A stretch of 64,000 bases of DNA from Circinella umbellata (Eukaryota; Mucoromycota; Mucoromycetes; Mucorales; Lichtheimiaceae), in the NCBI GenBank assembly GCA_025093555.1, contig JAIWNF010000015.1, positions 1-64,000 on the forward strand. The letters are read 5' to 3'. This document shows positions 23,301-34,595 of the stretch, piece after piece. A model generated the notes under the pieces. That model was given only the letters and a program-made list of their open reading frames with translations, was not told the DNA's origin and searched no databases. The position numbers and the translations under genes were made by a program. Positions within the stretch are counted from its first letter, which is position 1. Each line of letters opens with the position of its first letter.

Positions 23301-24151
23301 TGGTAACCTTTGTGAATTCACTCATAGCGTTACGCTTTGAACTGAAAGAAAGAGCAGGTCGTGCAGCACTTGATAATTGTGATGTTGTGGTAACTGGTGG
23401 AGACACAATCACCAAATAGTTTGACTTAAACCATGTCAAAGAAGACTTTGGTGTATCATAAGCAAAACAAGGCCCTCGACCTGTCGAGTCGTAAAAATAA
23501 ATTGCTTCATCACGACCTACAACCATTTCTTGTAGATCGCTCATAATTGCACATCCTAAATCACAACCTTGCTCATCCAGGGTAGTCTATTTTTTTTATG
23601 AGCTCCGGGAATTGTATCTATCATCATCAATCTTTTGAAATGTTGTAAAATATACTTTACCACTGTAGGCTTGTTAGCAGTTGTGTTATAAGACATGATG
23701 CTGTCCGTCGTCACAATGAATAAGATGGTGGATTTTGTTTGCTCACGGAATCCCAGACCTATGTGTTACAATACACATAAGAGAAAAGACAATATATACA
23801 CGTTATATCAATATTTAGTATATTACCTGTGATAGGTTCTTCGCCTTCATAAATGACCTTTTGCTTTACTGTCCGATCTTTCGATAAGTCACCTCGAACA
23901 TGAATGACCACACCGCTGGTTAAACCAACAGCCAGTTGTGACATATTATCCAACACTGCGATTGTAGATACTGGATAAGGTTTTGTTCCATGTTGGATTT
24001 TTATCATTCGAATACAAGTTGGGGTCACTGTATGCTTGTCATTAGCTTTATGCCGATCTACAGTATCAAGGTCCCAAAACTTAATTACTGGTGTACCATT
24101 ATCTTCTTCCTGGTGATAGATATAAATATACATATACATATACATATATAA

Positions 24152-24202
<51 letters not shown>

Positions 24203-24723
24203 CTGTTAATACAAGATAGACTCCAGCCATTGAGGCTAAATACATTTCTATTTAACTTACACCAACAGTGACCAATACATTTCTTTGTTTCAATTGTTTA
24301 AGGTGAGTAACGCGGCCACCGCTGTACGCGATGAAGGAGTGAGTTTTGAAGTTACGATCGCTAATATAGACCTGACCTTTAGAATGTATTAAAATTGGTT
24401 AAGAATTGCTTCAATATATAACTTTTGTTAGTCATTCATTGTATACAAATATCGTCATCTTCTCTTTTAATTGGGAAAAGGATATCAGCTAAAGAAATTT
24501 GCCCTCGACCACTTGTAATAACAGATATATCAGACCCCTATACATATTTTATACCAACGGGATGTGACAATATTATGTCTTATAAGTTTGACTTGATAAA
24601 CAGAAATGAACTAATAAAATCAATATAAACCTGAAATACAGCTGGTGATTTGGAATTGTCAGAGGGGTCAATGACTTGCTGTTTATCGAAAAAATTGAAT
24701 TGTCGCCACTGAGCTATTGACAT
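20330..24723 (-). CDS. VPS11: Vacuolar sorting protein 11 (CORVET/HOPS core subunit, RING-H2)
   Basis: Fifteen exons can be joined in frame: 24723-24631, 24371-24261, 24109-23827, 23758-23661, 23586-23191, 23099-22945, 22858-22780, 22688-22542, 22447-22338, 22268-22190, 22104-21191, 21106-20872, 20762-20689, 20626-20531 and 20453-20330. They give about 997 residues, the usual Vps11 size. The start MSIAQWRQFNFFD is the classic N terminus. A beta-propeller is followed by clathrin-repeat helices (KGDYDGAIEQYI, EPSYVIRKFLDAQRI). The C-terminal RING-H2 has C-x2-C, C-x-H-x2-H-x2-C and CPQC. The protein is the shared core of the CORVET and HOPS tethers, acting in endosome and vacuole fusion. A 250-residue low-complexity insert in exon 11 separates conserved helices. 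Confidence 0.95.
24152..24201 (+). repeat. (ATT)n microsatellite in a VPS11 intron
   Basis: About 17 uninterrupted ATT/TTA units lie inside the second VPS11 intron, next to a CATATA-rich run. A similar (TTA)n tract sits in a PUS1 intron at about 60233-60262. Confidence 0.95.
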
Positions 24724-24868
24724 TTCATATATCAAGGAGTTACTTGAAGGTGGATAAAGCGGAGCAAAGCAAAGGGTTTCGAAATTTACTTGGTTTCCGA
24801 TAATAATCAGATTTTTGTTGTGGTTGGCTTTTTTTTTGTTCTTTCTCGTACAACCAAAAAAAAAAACC
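24724..24868. promoter_or_regulatory. Short divergent promoter between VPS11 and the AlkB-like gene
   Basis: Only 145 bp separate the ATG of VPS11 (minus) from the ATG of the AlkB-family gene (plus). Any promoter elements must be shared or overlap. The region contains T- and A-rich tracts (TTTTTTTTGTTC, A9) but no clear TATA box. Confidence 0.5.
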
Positions 24869-25951
24869 ATGCATATAATAGATTATGGTAGTGAAATACC
24901 CGGTCTTTTATTAATACAAAACTTTGTCACTTCAGAAGAAGAAACTTCAATGATTGAAGATATCAATAAAAATCGATGGTGTGGTTTAGGTATCAGGTAA
25001 AGAGAGAAGTAAACAAAATAACGTAGACAATATCCTAGAAGTCATAAAAGAATATCTTAGGGACGGTACTCTAACGAGCAAATACTATAATATAGTCCCA
25101 ACCCAGAATTGAAAAGAAGAACGCAACAATATGGCCACTTATTTAGCTATAGATATAGGTAATAATATCATAATGCTTTAATTTTATTATTTGTTATATA
25201 CTATGTATATTCAAGAAATAAAAAGAAACTCATTCAGTAACCATGGGAATGAAGAAAGGTGCTTGAGGAACTAGGTCCATTACCGGAATTTTCTAGAACA
25301 GTTGTTGAACGTATAATGAAAAATGATCTAATGCCAAATACACCTAATCACCTTTTGGTTAATGAGTATAATCTCGGTCAAGGTATCATGCCACACACAG
25401 GTAAAATAAAATAAATATCTGCTCCACCGCTTGAAAGCAATTTTTTTTTGACAATCTAAGAAAAAATTCTTATGAAACAGATGCACCTGCACTATTTGGA
25501 CCAACAATCTTATCACTATCATTACTATCTGCATGCGTGATGAAGTTCACTCACGTGGAGACGGGCCATACAGTTGATATATTACTACGTGAGGAATTTG
25601 ATATTTGCATTTTATCTCATTGAAAAATCTGGTAGAATAATGTAATTAACCGTTTTATATGTAGCGCGTCTATCCATGGTGGTAATGAGAGGTCATTCAA
25701 GATACACATACAAGCATTCTATTTCGAAGGATCATATTGAAACTGCATCCGATGGTACTGCTGTACATAGAGACCGTCGAGTTTCCTTAACTTTCCGAGG
25801 TAAACTTTCAATTTTCGCATTCCCTATTTGATTCCTTTCCTGGGTTATACACTTATTTTATTTCTATATAGAAATAGTAGCTTGGGAAGCACCACCAAGA
25901 GAGAACACGTGCAACCATACCAGTTGTTGTAGTAATGCTAGTTCAAAGTAA
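24869..25951 (+). CDS. AlkB-family 2-oxoglutarate/Fe(II) dioxygenase, ALKBH8-like
   Basis: Six exons (24869-24996, 25117-25158, 25255-25400, 25481-25588, 25665-25799, 25872-25951) give about 212 residues. Key motifs are PGLLLIQNF at the start, RRTQQYGHLFSYRY, NHLLVNEYNLGQGIMPHTD (HxD iron ligands), SRYTYKHSI (distal His), RRVSLTFR (2-oxoglutarate Arg) and a Cys-rich end (CNHTSCC). Order and the Cys-rich tail match the AlkB domain of ALKBH8, which hydroxylates wobble uridine side chains in tRNA. Neither the RRM nor the methyltransferase domain of animal ALKBH8 is present. The third exon start (acceptor ending at 25254) is the least certain, because the preceding in-frame TGA must be intronic. 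The exact substrate is inferred. Confidence 0.8.
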
Positions 25952-26116
25952 ATTTTCGTTTCCTCCCTTCTTCCCTACTTCTTCTCTTGACCTGTACCTC
26001 CCCCTTTATTTTTTCATAATACAAACTTATATAGTATTAGTCTCTGTACTTTACAGGACGAAAAAAGTAAAATACAAATACAAATATAATATCAATACTC
26101 TGCAGATATATGTAAT

Positions 26117-27354
26117 ATGAAAAACGCTCTTCGAAACAAATCTGAAGCTCGTTCACACCGAGACGTTAAAAAACGACGTCAGCAACATACTGCTTCATTA
26201 CAGCAGCAGGAACAACTGCAACAACAAACAGGCTCGTCTTATACCAGTCGTAATACTCGCGGTGGTACACCACATTCAATAACCAGTTCCTCTTCAGACA
26301 CTTTTTCTCCTTGCTCACCAGCTTCTGATCCGAAAAAGTTACCCTCTCCGGCGAATAATAGCATAAAAGCAATTAATGAGCGAATTTCACGGCTTTCCAT
26401 CGGTAATCAACTACCTAACTCAAAATTACCACGTCGACTTCAACCGAGCCAAAGTCAACAAGCAAGATTAATACCCATAACCCCTTTACAAGCACGCGCC
26501 ACAAAAAGCGAAACAACAATTAACAAAAGCCAGAATATTACGCGGTGTATAAGGTTGCAGGATGAAGCAACAACAATGGCGGGAGCAGCAATAGAGATCG
26601 ATCGACAATGTTTACGAAAACAGAATAATGGCAATTTTCATTCAATATGGAGAACCCGCAAAAATCACCGTATAATTGAAGAAAGTGATAACATCCACAA
26701 TGACAAAAATATCTATGATGATCAGACAATTAGTGGTAACGACCATTTGGTTGAAGCGGCACAGTCAAGGCTAAAAAATTTATTATTGGCCCAAGAGCGA
26801 CAATTAGATATGCATGAACAACTAAAGCAAACATTCGGTGACATAGTTGATCAGGAAGAAGAAAATGGGACTGAACTTGTACAACAGTTGAGGGTACATA
26901 TAGATCAACAAGCAGTATATATACAAGATTTGGAGCGGGCATTGGTTCTAGAAAGGTCAAGAAAAGGTATTATTGGATTGGTGGGCTGATGAGGTGCCAA
27001 TTGAGAAAAAAAATAAGCAGAATTATTAACGGACAAAGAGCAAAAACCATACTATGGTATAATTCAGGAGATTTTCGTCGTAAATTTGAAACTGAAAAAC
27101 AAGCCTTATTGGAGCAACAGCAAGAAAAATTTGATGCACTCAAATCAAGATATCGTATGGGATTGGAACGGATTGTGGACCGTTGGCTGAGCAATGAAGC
27201 TGTCGAACAAGAAATATGGATGGATCAAATTCGACAACAAGCAGATGACCGCGTTGCACTTGTAGAAGAACGGTGGATGGAACGAGCGGCGGATTTACAA
27301 GCCGAACTTCGACAGTATCAAGATCAAAATTTTCGAAACGTTGTAGAACAATGA
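26117..27354 (+). CDS. Coiled-coil protein of unknown function
   Basis: Two exons (26117-26966 and 27068-27354) join in frame to about 378 residues. The N-terminal 200 residues are low complexity, rich in Gln, Ser and Asn, with basic patches. From about residue 215 to the end it is predicted by eye to be a long coiled coil (LKNLLLAQERQLDMHEQLKQ, VQQLRVHIDQQ, KQALLEQQQEKFDALKSRYR) with Trp-containing segments (VDRWLSNE, EERWMERAADL). I do not recognise a family. The 101-bp intron has a GTATTA donor and a TTCAG acceptor. Without splicing the frame closes at 26989. It may be a cytoskeletal or kinetochore scaffold, but nothing in the sequence decides this. Confidence 0.7.
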
Positions 27355-27739
27355 TATACGAGGGAATAGCAATTTTTAGCATTAAGTTTTTTATAATAAT
27401 AATATAATAATAAATGTAGTAATTTGTTCTTTATTCAAACAAGGCTTTTAATTATTTGATTTAAACAAATAGGAAAAAGAAAAAATAAAACTCTATTATA
27501 TGTTGTTATTAGAAACGCTTAGAAAATATTGGAGAAGTAATGCCGAGAAGGAATATAATAGGATGGATACAGGTTTGTTACTTAATTGGTCACCGTTAAT
27601 GTAAAGCAAACGGTGGAGGAAGGTTGGTAAATTATATATAATAAATGTTGTGAGTACCTGGTTATTCGTGGGAGTGAATGTCCTGTGTGAGTTGAACTGA
27701 ATAGATGATTTTTGGAAAAAAAAATGTATGTGTATGTGT
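27355..27739. other. Intergenic between convergent genes
   Basis: 3' flanks of the coiled-coil gene and of the mitochondrial carrier gene. The sequence is AT-rich with a possible AATAAA-like signal on each side. No gene is seen. Confidence 0.6.
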
Positions 27740-29702
27740 CTATGATATGTCCAGTTGTTGTTTACTCCATTCATATGTAACATAACTAATACTTATAGCA
27801 GGCACCACCTAATTGAGAAAAATAAATAAAATAAGTTACATATACAAAAAAATGCATTATATAAACAGAAGTTGGTTACCTTTAAGAGCGTAGGACCAAG
27901 TCCTCTGTAAAATTCACGAGGACCGCCTTTTTGATATGTTACTTTGACGGCATCCCATGGTGATCGGTATAATGTTGGATGTGCTGTCGTACCTTGTGCT
28001 TGGAGTCTCGTTCTTACAACCTAATCCTCCAAATAAAAAGAATATCATTTAGTTAGTCATAATGCTTCTAAAAATTTACAGCTATTCGACGACGCTACAC
28101 TTACATTTAAAGGGTATACGCTTGTTGCTCCTATGGATCCACTAATCATACCACATGCCCAAAGTACAAACACGCTTGGTTGTACTGGCCCACCTTCTTG
28201 CTGTTCCATATAATCAAGGTATGACAGTTTTAAGGTCTCATAGATACCCAAATCAAGTGCCTGATATGGGAATACACCTACTAGACCCAATGTCTGTATA
28301 TATAAAACGAGAAGAAAAGTATGGTCAATAATCCATCTTTCCACAATCAAGCTGTAATCAAACTTACCAATCCAGTCCAAAATCCACGAAAACCAGAACG
28401 AGAATACATATTTTTAATTGTATCCAGAATCAATGACCGTTGTTTTGCCTTATCCAATTTCCCTTCACGTTGAATCGACATAACACGTGTTTTCAAAGTT
28501 TCAAGAGGATAAATAGTCAATTGAGAACACATGCCAGCAACACCACCAGCCATGAACCGAGCACTTGTCGGGATAGAATCTTTATCCTCACAATCCAAAG
28601 CACTTGCCATGATTCTCTTACATGTTTCATAAGAATAAAACTTGATCGCTGATTCTGGTACAATTTTCACGACGTTTAATCCGTTCCCAACAAAAAATCC
28701 TCGCCAACCACCTTGTTTATAAATGGATTCAACAGTTTGTCGCAAGGTTAATGATTTCTCTTGATGGGTGATAAGATACACTTTGAGACGATCAAAGGGA
28801 GCGGTACACGTTCGGGAACAAGCACCTGCAAAACCACCTGCTGCCAGATAACGCAAAGCATGGTTAGAGGTTTCATCAGTTGGAGGTATTGTTACTTCAG
28901 CATCAGGTGATAGGCGGGTTGAAGATTGATAATAACGGTAAACTTCGCTCATATTTGTTTGTGGCAAAAGCTAGACTCACCACGTAACAAAAATAAAGAG
29001 GAAAATCAGTATACTACTGTCCGTGCACCCATCCATACGCATTTGCCCATATTTGCACACTCTCATACGAACAGAAACTCATTTTATCCCTTTTTTCTTA
29101 CCAATAAAAAGTTTTTAAATTCATTAAAATCAATCACTCCGTTTCCATCTAAGCAATATATATTTCACAACATGAATCATAAACTTAACAACCATCCCCA
29201 TTATAATTTATCTAGCTTTTCCATGACAAAACCTTTGTTGTCAGTTACCTAAATCCATCAATTCCATAAAGTCCATAAATTCTTCTTCTGATATTTCGAT
29301 GCCTGTACTCTGTAGTGCTTGTTTAAGGTCGCTTGGTAACAGCCGGCCATCACCACTACGATCAATTTTTTGAAAGAGCTGCCAGAGCTCTTTTTCCTTA
29401 TCGTTTACATAGGCTTTGAACTCACCAAAGTCAACAACCCCGTCATTGCTCGTATCACACCTTGCTAAAAGCTCATTGACATATTTATTACGAGCAGGTA
29501 AATGGGTCATTTGTGTAAATCCTTTTCGTATAGCATCGCCATCAAGATGTCCAATTTTTTGTCGATCCAAGGTAGTAAAAAGATCGCGTATACGATTATC
29601 TCGTTCGCTAGGCGTCTCGGAAAGGTAAAACTCGGTCGATATCGCCCGTAAAGCGTTGTTATTATTTGTGCTGACTATCGCAGTTGATTCATGTGCTGGC
29701 AT
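27740..29702 (-). CDS. SAL1: Calcium-regulated mitochondrial ATP-Mg/Pi carrier (SCaMC type)
   Basis: Six exons (29702-29249, 29148-29102, 28970-28368, 28293-28105, 28020-27880, 27808-27740) give about 500 residues. The N-terminal half has four EF-hand loops: DRQKIGHLDGDAI, DTSNDGVVDFGEF, DRSGDGRLLPSDL and DLDGNGVIDFNEF, the last formed across the first intron. The C-terminal half is a three-repeat mitochondrial carrier with PFDRLKVYL, PLETLKTRV and PLNVVRTRL signatures, the third split by an intron. Family members exchange ATP-Mg for phosphate across the inner membrane under control of cytosolic calcium. The first EF loop has Lys and His at ligand positions and is probably weak. Length and domain order match SAL1 and SCaMC proteins. 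Confidence 0.95.
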
Positions 29703-31019
29703 GGTTTACAGCGACATTCATGCATTTATAGATTTAGAAAACAATAACTTCAGAAACAAAATATCCACAAAGAATATAGAACCATGGAAAATGGGTGGGA
29801 AATATATCTGTGGTTATTTCTCTTTTTTTTCTACAACCCCGCTCCCGATTCATCTTAAAAAAAATACTTTTTCTTCTTTTGGTTTCTCCCCGCCCAAAAG
29901 TTATTAACCTGAAGTTGTATTTGGTATGAATCAACTATCTTTCAAATAGCAGTATATATTTGCTGTTTTATTAGAATACATGTCTACCACACTGTTAATA
30001 TCCTTTTGCTTTCAAGTTTATTAATCTTCTTTGAAATTAAGTTTTTGTTTACTTGGCTTAGTTACACTTATTCGGAGATAGAGTGTTCTCCCATGGAAAC
30101 CAATTTCACATGCTCTCATCCACTGAATTCATCAGGGGAGAGAGGACAAAAATGTAGGTATGTAAAATAATACATGATGATATAAAGATAACCCATCGCA
30201 ACCATAAATGTATATATATTTTACATTCTTTTGAGTAAATTATCGTTTATTCTAATGAGTTATAATATGTTTTACTTCATTTGTTTGCTCTTTTATATAA
30301 GCACTTTCTTTTGATCCGGAAACAGAAACCCGCAGTTTTAAAAGGTATCCCGCGGATGTGTACATTTTTTAGGGAGCTTCTAAATGCAAAAATGTAAATA
30401 ATTAGGGTTTGCGTTTCTTTTAGAACATTAAAGAATCATTAGAGAAATACAAAAAAAATAATATTAGCTGAACTCTATTTTCTATTCTCATTTCACTGCG
30501 TGATGAAACTTTTCATGCAGTTCGAACCGTATATTTGAATTTGTAACCTAATAAAGTGGGGTAATGTCGAAGATCCATCTTAACATTTTCCATCTTGCTA
30601 GTTGTAATAGTGGAAATTATATTTTTTGATTCTAAAAAAATCCGAACAGCAACAGCTCCATACATGTTCGTCTAGTGATAGAGAAGACATGGGTCAAATG
30701 AAACCAAGTTAAACAGAGCAAAAGTTCATTTATATTTCTTCTTTTTCACTCCTCGTTATAAATCACAATTTTATTAGTAAAGATATGTACCGTAAATTGC
30801 AATCCCAAAAATCTAGAAATAGTAATATTATAGTAGAGATAATTATTTCTGATTAATATCTTGTTGATATCGCTTTAATTCAGGAACAGGGTAGCGCAAA
30901 GTCGAACTAATTAGTTTTGGTGATTCAGCTAGAATAGCCCATTTACTATATTAAACAATAGAAAGCAAGTAAAATCCTTGGTTAACTTTTATTTCTTCTC
31001 TCGCCCTGTTGCGAAAATT
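29703..31019. other. Intergenic, no convincing gene
   Basis: AT-rich spacer holding the SAL1 promoter at its left end. Near 30300-30370 a short stretch reads LSFDPETETRSFKRYPADVYIF before a stop, with no start codon. It may be a gene remnant but is too short to call. Confidence 0.55.
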
Positions 31020-32068
31020 GTAATAATACGTAATACATACCCCATGTTAACATATGGAACTATATGGTAATGCATAAGCCAGAACCCCGGATTATTCTTT
31101 GGAAATTGTCAGCATTTACGAGAACGTAATTTCTTCATCTTTTTTATGATACGTATAATACAACACCGTACATATCCAGGCTTCGGTCCAACCGCAGCCA
31201 TGTTTTAATTCGTAATCCGAGTCCTTTGCTTTTTTAATAATAGCAGTTCCATACACGGCTGTCACATCCTTCAAAGTCGGATTTGGATATGTATGCAACT
31301 CTTTATGTTTCTCATGGACGTATAAATCTTCACCATGGGTAATAATCAATAAATGGGAATGTCCATGAATATGCCACATATGTGTCATGCACTGAAAAAG
31401 ACCAATACTATTCTCCTGGAAAACAATATCAATTACTTGATTTAATTTGACTTCAAAAGTTTGGTTTCTGGAAAAATATTTACCACCAGCTTTAATAGAC
31501 ATGGGTTCAATATTTATATTAGATATAAACTCATCCAAAGGATGAAACAAGAGAGGGGTCACCGTGCCACCTACAGGCGGAAGATAGTCATTGATACTAA
31601 ATTGAACACGGCCATATTTCAGATTGTTTAGAAGCGATTTGACGATAATAGTACGGTCTGGTTCTTTATAATTGAATACTTCACGTTCTCAGTTAGGCAC
31701 GTCTATGGATGCCATTTTTGGCTATGGCCATGAAAGCGGTAGGGATGACAGTGTTAAAAGAGGTATATTTGATGGATCAACGATGTCATGAAATGTATCC
31801 TTGATGAGCTCGACACCTCCGAGAAGACCACTTGATGCTATTTCGATGCTTTTTTTCTTATCAATGTAATCAATGAATGCAAAACCGTTGTTGGAATATT
31901 GTGGCATGCGTAAATTCCATCGATGATTGGTAGTAATAGTGTATTGTTTATGTTCGCCTGGGTCTTCATGAGCTTTGAAGAGTAATGAAATCCGCATTGA
32001 ACAATTTGGTGAGCTGACCATCGACTTCCATGAGACCGTCATACCATGTCTAGAAATTGCTAATCCCA

Positions 32069-32078
32069 ACGTCTGATA
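32069..32078. repeat. Target-site duplication, left copy
   Basis: ACGTCTGATA, identical to 33844-33853. Removing one copy and everything between the two restores the oxidase reading frame (TYQT followed by LGLAISRHG), which shows this is a true duplication of the insertion site. Confidence 0.9.
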
Positions 32079-32967
32079 AGTTAAAATTTATATTTATTAA
32101 ATGGAAGATTAATATAATCTGTGCCAATGGGCATGTGGTCGCTTCCTTGCGGTACAAACAGGATTGACAGTTATACAAAAAGAAAGGTAAAGAAGTATCA
32201 ACTGAAAAACTTCTCATTGAGGGGAAAAGTTAAACTAGTGGGGGGGGGGAAACGAGTATTAGCTAAGTATAATGCAGGAATGTAGGAGAAATAGGACTAA
32301 GTTTATCAAATATAAATAAGAAATCTAAAGAAAATTGAAAAGTAAAAGGAAAAGACCCTATGTGTTCACGGAGGATTGTGTGTGAATTGGAGGTATAATG
32401 CTCAGAGCATCTTCAGGATCTGGTTCGGCTTCATCGAAAGCGGCATCAGGGTGACTCAAACGATCGATTTCACAAAGCTTTCGTATAAGAGCAGTCCATA
32501 CTTGTGGCCACTTTCCTTGTGTTAGGGCAACTTCAGAGTGTGGTAGATGATTCATGATAAAGTCGAGAGGCTGCAATTCATCTAATGATGAAGGAATAGT
32601 ACCAAATACGGTGATAAGTTCGTTAAGTAGGGGCTGGAGCAATGAACAAATAGTGTAGTGTTCTTTTTAGCAGCAGGGAGTCCACAATGGCAGTTCTTGA
32701 GGGGATAGGATGGCAGCCTGTGCATACGCCATTTAATTAGAGAATGACTACATGGGCTACAAAACTTCAAAGTCAGACCACATGGGCTACAGGTATTTTA
32801 GTAACTTTTGTAGCCCATCTCGTTGTCTAATTTTTTGTAGCCCTCCTCATCTAATTTTTTTTATCATCTATTACTCGACCCTCTCATTTTTTCTGTAATA
32901 ATATAAATATATCGAGAAAGGTTATAATTTCAATATAAACTGTATGATACTTGATAACAATGATAAC

Positions 32968-32998
<31 letters not shown>

Positions 32999-33843
32999 TA
33001 TGTACGTCAAATATAAATATTAATGATATTATTGAAGTGTTTGTGGTTATGACAAAGAGATTCATAATATAAAATGATATGAATTATGTGAATAAAATAA
33101 TATAAAGGTTATAATAGACTAAATAATTATAGATAATGGTATATGGCAGTTCTTATATTCAGGAATTTTACGTCTGAATCCATGAAAAGGAGGAAGTCTT
33201 AATAAAATTATAAAAGGGAAATCAACTAAAGATTTATAATTTATTTAATCAAAGACAACAGAAAAAATTAAGTAAAAGTAGAACTGAAAAAATGGGGAGA
33301 ATTTATATTGATTACCAATGGTAAAAACATTCAATAGCTTTTGTGGAAAAGTGCAAAAGCGAAGTACAATGATTCTCTAATATTAATTATAATATAATGT
33401 ACCTTTTGGCTCTAGCTTACGTACTTGACATATATCAGGTTGGCTTTGTGTTGGGGTGTCAATTAGCACATTTTGTTCGAATTTACTATTGTTGAGATCT
33501 TCTGTGGTGTTTATCTCTACACCTACATTGAATTCTTGTTGTTGCTGGCAGTCGGTCATACTTGTGTTACTATTGTTAAGTCTTAATTTATTATTTTCAA
33601 TACATTTTGATGGTGTAACAGGGTGGTGGTGGTGCTACGAGGCTTGTGAACTTGATGTCCTAATGATGTCGTAATTGTTGCGGCGGAGGTGAGTTTGTTT
33701 TGTGCAAGCACGCTTTTGGTTGCTTTTTCGATCTCGATTGATGACAATGCAGTTTTATTATAAGTTTAAAAGAAAAATGGATAAGAAAAAGTATAAAAAA
33801 AAAAGAAATTCGCTGCGCGCTTTACTCGACTACGTCTCCACCG
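32079..33843 (-). mobile_element. 1,765-bp retroelement insertion in the oxidase pseudogene
   Basis: The segment is bounded by 10-bp direct repeats (ACGTCTGATA). On the minus strand its 5' end is GC-rich (CGGTGGAGACGTAGTCGAG, GCGCGCAGCG) followed by a T10 run. A mostly open stretch with basic and Gln-rich content follows (about 33720-33404, including MTDCQQQQEF). The 3' third carries a reverse-transcriptase C-terminal fragment (32770-32358). The 3' end is A/T-rich (TAAATATAAATTTTAACT). A variable-length duplication and RT tail fit a non-LTR retrotransposon with internal deletion. It shares no obvious sequence with the LINE at 2237-6793. Microsatellite (AAT)n occurs near 32969-32996. Confidence 0.75.
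32358..32770 (-). pseudogene. Reverse transcriptase C-terminal fragment
   Basis: Two overlapping frames read KWRMHRLPSYPLKNCHCG, followed by LFVHCS, then LLNELITVF and WPQVWTALIRKLCEIDRLSHPDAAF. A terminal Cys/His cluster followed by a helical tail with LSHPDA resembles the end of LINE-type RT proteins of Mucoromycota as I recall them. A frame change near 32640 breaks it and the catalytic domain is absent. The identification is by resemblance only. Confidence 0.5.
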
Positions 33844-33853
33844 ACGTCTGATA
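33844..33853. repeat. Target-site duplication, right copy
   Basis: ACGTCTGATA, second copy of 32069-32078. It marks the 5' boundary (minus-strand sense) of the inserted element. Confidence 0.9.
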
Positions 33854-34595
33854 TGTGTGAGTACCAATGATTCGTAATTGGTAAGTTATCCCGGGTTCAA
33901 CATTAAGTATTGTTAGGCCTGGACATTCCTGCGGGTCGAGCAATCCAAGCGTTAGAAGGTGTACACTTCTACCGTTCATGAGAATGGTTCCGGAGCCCAA
34001 ATCAGCTGTATAACCTGGTTCATAGTAGTGATTACGTATCGTGTTCATAAAAAAAGTTGATGCCACCACTCGTTCAAATACAATATGATTTCTTCATCGT
34101 ATTCGTAAGGACCGTCTCGTAACTTTTTATTTTTGTTGTTTTCGTTTGGTTGGGTATCTTCATTTAAATAGATAATAAATGTGTCATTTACTGTATCAGA
34201 TTGTAGTCCCGTATGTGTATGATAAAAATAAGAGCCTGTTTGTAAACAATCTTAAATATGTACAAGAAGCATTCGCCTGGTCTAATCGCCTGCTGAGTTA
34301 GGAAAGGAACACCGTCGCTACAGCTTGTTCCATATTGTTTACTAATACCGTGGAAATGCATTGATGTCGTAATGGTATTGTCATCTATCTTATTACATAC
34401 ATTTCCTTCAATCTCGTCATTATCAAATGCGTATAGAAGTGTGGATGCTGAAAATTGTCCATTTACCAATATAGCTGGTAAATCCATCATATAGCAATCT
34501 AGATTAATTTCCCCCCATGTAATATCAAGGTTGAACCTATGCAAACCTGCTTCCGCTTGACTGGTGTTAGAATAATGAAAAAAGAGTAGTAGCAT

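Larger units (their letters stand above)
31020..34595 (-). pseudogene. Multicopper oxidase (laccase/ascorbate-oxidase type), disrupted
   Basis: Copper-ligand blocks are in the right order on the minus strand: MHFHGISKQYGT and DGVPFLTQ (about 34365-34280), YFYHTHTGLQ in a shifted frame (about 34230-34195), TYQLRIIGTHTYQT (about 33880), HMWHIHGHSH (about 31385-31355), and NPGFWLMHYHI (about 31090). The gene is dead: there is a 1-bp frameshift near 34235, frame changes near 32040-31970, in-frame TAG and TGA near 31725 and 31690, a further frame break near 31115, and a 1.77-kb insertion at 32079-33843. The final block reads HYH instead of HCH, so the type-1 copper Cys is gone and the following WH is PY. 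Functional relatives oxidise phenols, ascorbate or ferrous iron outside the cell. Confidence 0.88.

Noticed and set aside
30093..30370. Possible small two-exon gene starting METNFTCSHPL
   Set aside because: Joining to the next acceptor closes the frame after a few codons and no conserved motif appears.
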